Shown in pieces: positions 13,763-15,048 of a DNA stretch of 15,048 bases. Under the pieces are notes generated by a model. It ran no database searches. It saw only the letters and a program-made list of their open reading frames with translations, and was not told the DNA's origin. Origin of the DNA: CAZTBB01 sp964611755 (lineage in GTDB: Bacteria; Pseudomonadota; Alphaproteobacteria; Micavibrionales; Micavibrionaceae); the NCBI GenBank assembly GCA_964611755.1, contig CAZTBB010000044.1, positions 1-15,048 of the forward strand. The letters are read 5' to 3'. Numbering within the stretch: position 1 is the first letter of the stretch; each line of letters starts with the position of its first letter. Made by a program: the position numbers and the translations under genes.

Positions 13763-13967
13763 CGCCCCACCTGAGGGGCTACCCTCAGGAATCAGTCTGC
13801 AAAGCTATGATGCCCAATTAGGCAGCAACAGCTACACCACCGAAGTTGTCGTTGGCTGCAGGTGCAAAGTTATCGTTTGCATTTGTAAAATTTGCCCGAT
13901 AACGGCGGATACAATACCGAACGCCGCATAACACCTTTACTACGTGTGTCGATCCTGTTTCAGCCCC
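13763..13967 (-). ncRNA. ssrA: tmRNA coding piece (5' tRNA half, PK1, tag frame, PK2-like knot)
   Basis: The 5' end at 13967 is fixed by the acceptor-stem strand GGGGCTG and would be made by RNase P. Next comes a PK1-like stem CGGCG/CGCCG (within about 13890-13929). The tag frame begins 13 bases after GGGC, close to the spacing known from E. coli, and is followed by a candidate PK2: stem CCTGAGG/CCTCAGG (13770-13789) whose loop GCC can pair with the following GGGGC. The 3' end is a guess; a length of about 205 nt resembles the coding RNA of Caulobacter. Confidence 0.75.
13818..13880 (-). other. tmRNA tag reading frame, 20 residues with a repeated ANDNF
   Basis: From resume codon GCA (13880-13878) the frame reads ANDNFAPA then ANDNFGGVAVAA and stops at TAA (13818-13820). 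With the alanine from the tmRNA the finished tag holds AANDNF at positions 1-6 and 9-14. The end VAVAA is the ClpX-recognised C-terminus. The two ANDNF copies differ at three of 15 bases, all at third codon positions. Usual tags in this class are, as far as I recall, about 12-15 residues with one such element. Confidence 0.9.
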
Positions 13968-14075
13968 ATGTTCTTATTTATTAATTTAACCATCCTAAAG
14001 TCGGTTAAGATGCGCTCTGAACTATGGTTCCAAGCGCGCATTAACCAAGTTTACGCAGGTTAAGCATAAACAAAA
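13968..14075 (-). other. tmRNA intervening segment with three hairpins
   Basis: 108 nt between the CCA of the acceptor piece and the first base of the coding piece, expected to be cut out. It contains two 23-nt hairpins with identical 6-bp arms TTAACC/GGTTAA and 11-nt loops (14041-14063 and 13986-14008). Between them is a hairpin with ATGCGC/GCGCAT arms (14010-14041). The rest is AT-rich. Confidence 0.75.
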
Positions 14076-14159
14076 TGGTGGAGCTGCCGGGTACTGCCCC
14101 CGGGTCCACAACGCTTATTCCGTATCAACGTTTAGCGTCATATCTGGCAAAGCCAGCAC
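14076..14159 (-). ncRNA. ssrA: tmRNA acceptor piece
   Basis: About 84 nt from the predicted transcription start to CCA at 14078-14076. It starts with a CTGGC/GCCAG hairpin, then a helix-forming ACGCT...AGCGT stretch, then the T arm and the acceptor 3' strand. The length is close to the acceptor RNA known from Caulobacter. Confidence 0.85.
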
Positions 14160-14164
14160 TTATT

Positions 14165-14193
14165 ATTATAGGGCAGCGCGCATAAAATTTCAA
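14165..14193 (-). promoter_or_regulatory. Promoter of ssrA
   Basis: A -35 TTGAAA (14188-14193) and -10 TATAAT (14165-14170) have a 17-bp spacer, a near-consensus housekeeping promoter that fits a highly expressed stable RNA. The spacer is GC-rich next to the -10 (GCGCGCTGCCC), a possible stringent-type discriminatory feature only if placed downstream, so no control is claimed. Confidence 0.8.
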
Positions 14194-14272
14194 AGAAATC
14201 TTCGCTGAGATGCTCTGTAACCTTTACTTATGGACGCCCGAATATAGTTTTATAGATAAGAGGTCTAAAAAC

Positions 14273-14803
14273 ATGAAAAAAAAGCGCACCATACAAAAAA
14301 CCTTACTTTTAGCGGCCATAGCGGGTTTTGCCGTATATTATATCCCTCAAAGTGGAGCAGAAATGATGGAAAAAGACAAACAGGAAAGAATTGAAAAACT
14401 CGATGAAATGCAGGCCTATGTGACCCAGCATGACGGCACAGAGCCGCCTTTTAAAAATAAATATTGGGACCACAAAGAAGAAGGCATTTATGTCGATATC
14501 GTCAGTGGAGAAGCCCTCTTCTCATCAACAGATAAGTTTGATTCAGGCACAGGATGGCCAAGCTTTACACAACCTATCGATGCTAATTTTGTAACCAAAC
14601 ATGAAGATAACAAGCTTTTTATGGCCCGTACGGAAGTGCGCTCGGCCAAGGCCGATTCCCATCTTGGCCATGTCTTCCCGGACGGGCCGGCCGATAAGGG
14701 TGGAAAACGCTACTGCATCAATTCTGCCGCACTTGATTTTATCCCCAAAGCAGAGCTGGAAGAACGAGGATACGGCAAATATCTCGCCCTTTTTGAAGAA
14801 TAA
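14273..14803 (+). CDS. msrB: Exported peptide-methionine (R)-S-oxide reductase, single-cysteine type
   Basis: 176-aa enzyme that reduces methionine-R-sulfoxide in proteins. Residues 1-30 (MKKKRTIQKTLLLAAIAGFA...) form a signal peptide or membrane anchor, with SGA before E30 as a possible cleavage site, so the enzyme acts in the periplasm. The MsrB domain follows: EGIYVDIVSGEALFSSTDKFDSGTGWPSF (70-98), RTEVRS (119-124), DSHLGHVFPDGP (128-139) and GGKRYCINSAALDF (143-156) with catalytic C148. The CxxC zinc ligands are absent (YVDIVSGE), and the usual resolving cysteine in FDSGCGWPSF is T93. C148 is the only cysteine. The start at 14273 has AAGAGG nine bases upstream; a longer frame from 14210 has no such site. 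It lies 94 bp before thyA and diverges from ssrA. Confidence 0.9.
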   Translation: MKKKRTIQKTLLLAAIAGFAVYYIPQSGAEMMEKDKQERIEKLDEMQAYVTQHDGTEPPFKNKYWDHKEEGIYVDIVSGEALFSSTDKFDSGTGWPSFTQPIDANFVTKHEDNKLFMARTEVRSAKADSHLGHVFPDGPADKGGKRYCINSAALDFIPKAELEERGYGKYLALFEE

Positions 14804-14821
14804 AACACATATCCCTCATAA

Positions 14822-14848
14822 ACTCATCAACGCTGTTTGTGGATGAGT
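14822..14848 (+). terminator. Hairpin between msrB and thyA
   Basis: ACTCATC/GATGAGT arms of 7 bp with a 13-nt loop, 19 bases after the msrB stop. No T-tract follows, so it is a weak terminator or an mRNA-end structure. Confidence 0.35.
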
Positions 14849-14897
14849 CTTCGCCCCACGCTTCACGCCTTAAAAAGAATCACTCATAATCAGAATT

Positions 14898-15048
14898 ATG
14901 AAACAATATCACGATCTCATGCAGCGCGTTCTCGACGAAGGCGTGAAGAAGGAAGACCGCACAGGCACAGGAACGTTAAGCGTTTTTGGCCATCAAATGC
15001 GCTTTAATCTCGAAGAGGGTTTTCCTCTTGTCACCACCAAAAAACTAC
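14898..15048 (+). CDS. thyA: Thymidylate synthase (N-terminal 50 residues, continues past window)
   Basis: Cytosolic enzyme that methylates dUMP to dTMP using methylene-tetrahydrofolate. The visible part begins MKQYHDLMQRVLDEG and continues DRTGTGTLSVFGHQMRFNLEEGFPLVTTKKL, nearly identical to the N-terminus of E. coli ThyA. R21 in DRTGTGT binds the dUMP phosphate in the family, and K48 is the conserved folate/active-site-loop lysine. The catalytic cysteine lies beyond the window. The ribosome binding site is weak. It is the only other folate-linked gene here besides the pab genes, which lie more than 12 kb away on the other strand. Confidence 0.96.
   Translation, partial: MKQYHDLMQRVLDEGVKKEDRTGTGTLSVFGHQMRFNLEEGFPLVTTKKL

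Larger units (their letters stand above)
13734..14159 (-). ncRNA. ssrA: tmRNA gene, circularly permuted two-piece type
   Basis: Transfer-messenger RNA that rescues stalled ribosomes and adds a degradation tag. The order on the minus strand is acceptor piece, spacer, coding piece, as in alphaproteobacterial permuted ssrA. The acceptor 3' strand CAGCTCC-A-CCA (14086-14076) pairs with GGGGCTG (13967-13961) at the start of the coding piece over 7 bp, with one G-U. The T arm is CCGGG/CCCGG around GGCAGTA. The coding piece opens with GGGGCTGAAACAGGATCGAC, very close to other tmRNAs. The tag frame ends VAVAA-stop. The promoter is near consensus. The outer 3' limit is set at the hairpin and is uncertain. 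Ribosome rescue pairs it functionally with sspB nearby. Confidence 0.95.

Overview
The window looks like chromosomal DNA of an alphaproteobacterium of moderate GC content. Three things point that way: a circularly permuted two-piece tmRNA gene (ssrA), an SspB adaptor of the alphaproteobacterial type, and a DinG-family helicase with the long N-terminal domain seen in that class. The lineage within the class cannot be fixed from the sequence. I see no insertion sequence, integrase, phage gene or CRISPR array.

Layout. (a) 1-6593, minus strand: a probable operon mscS - dinG-like helicase - pabB - pabA - pabC (cut by the window edge). pabB/pabA and pabA/pabC each share an ATGA stop/start overlap. 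The PIKGT motif in PabB and the class IV aminotransferase next to it place these three genes in p-aminobenzoate/folate synthesis, not tryptophan synthesis. (b) 6648-9151, plus strand: a YdjA-like nitroreductase and a KefB/C-type cation:proton antiporter with a cytoplasmic TrkA-N domain and a lysine-rich tail. The antiporter ends head to head with a small exported eight-cysteine protein, the two stop codons sharing one CTAG. (c) 9496-10053, minus strand: tRNA-Arg(CCG) with its own promoter, and a stand-alone receiver-domain protein. (d) 10177-12639, minus strand: a tight cluster sspB - alpha/beta hydrolase - ABC-2-type ATPase without a permease. (e) 12759-13727, plus strand: a divergent, AT-rich RpoH-like sigma factor. 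(f) 13734-14193, minus strand: ssrA with a near-consensus promoter. (g) 14273-15048, plus strand: an exported single-cysteine MsrB and the start of thyA.

The most striking feature is ssrA. Its tag frame encodes 20 residues, ANDNFAPA followed by ANDNFGGVAVAA. With the alanine carried by the tmRNA itself, the finished tag holds AANDNF twice, eight residues apart. AANDNF is the kind of element that SspB recognises, and sspB lies about 1.1 kb away. The two copies differ only at third codon positions. The segment removed between the two RNA pieces holds two 23-nt hairpins with identical arms around a third hairpin. Adaptor, tag RNA and a stress-type sigma factor lie side by side, which suggests a local protein quality-control module; that link is inference.
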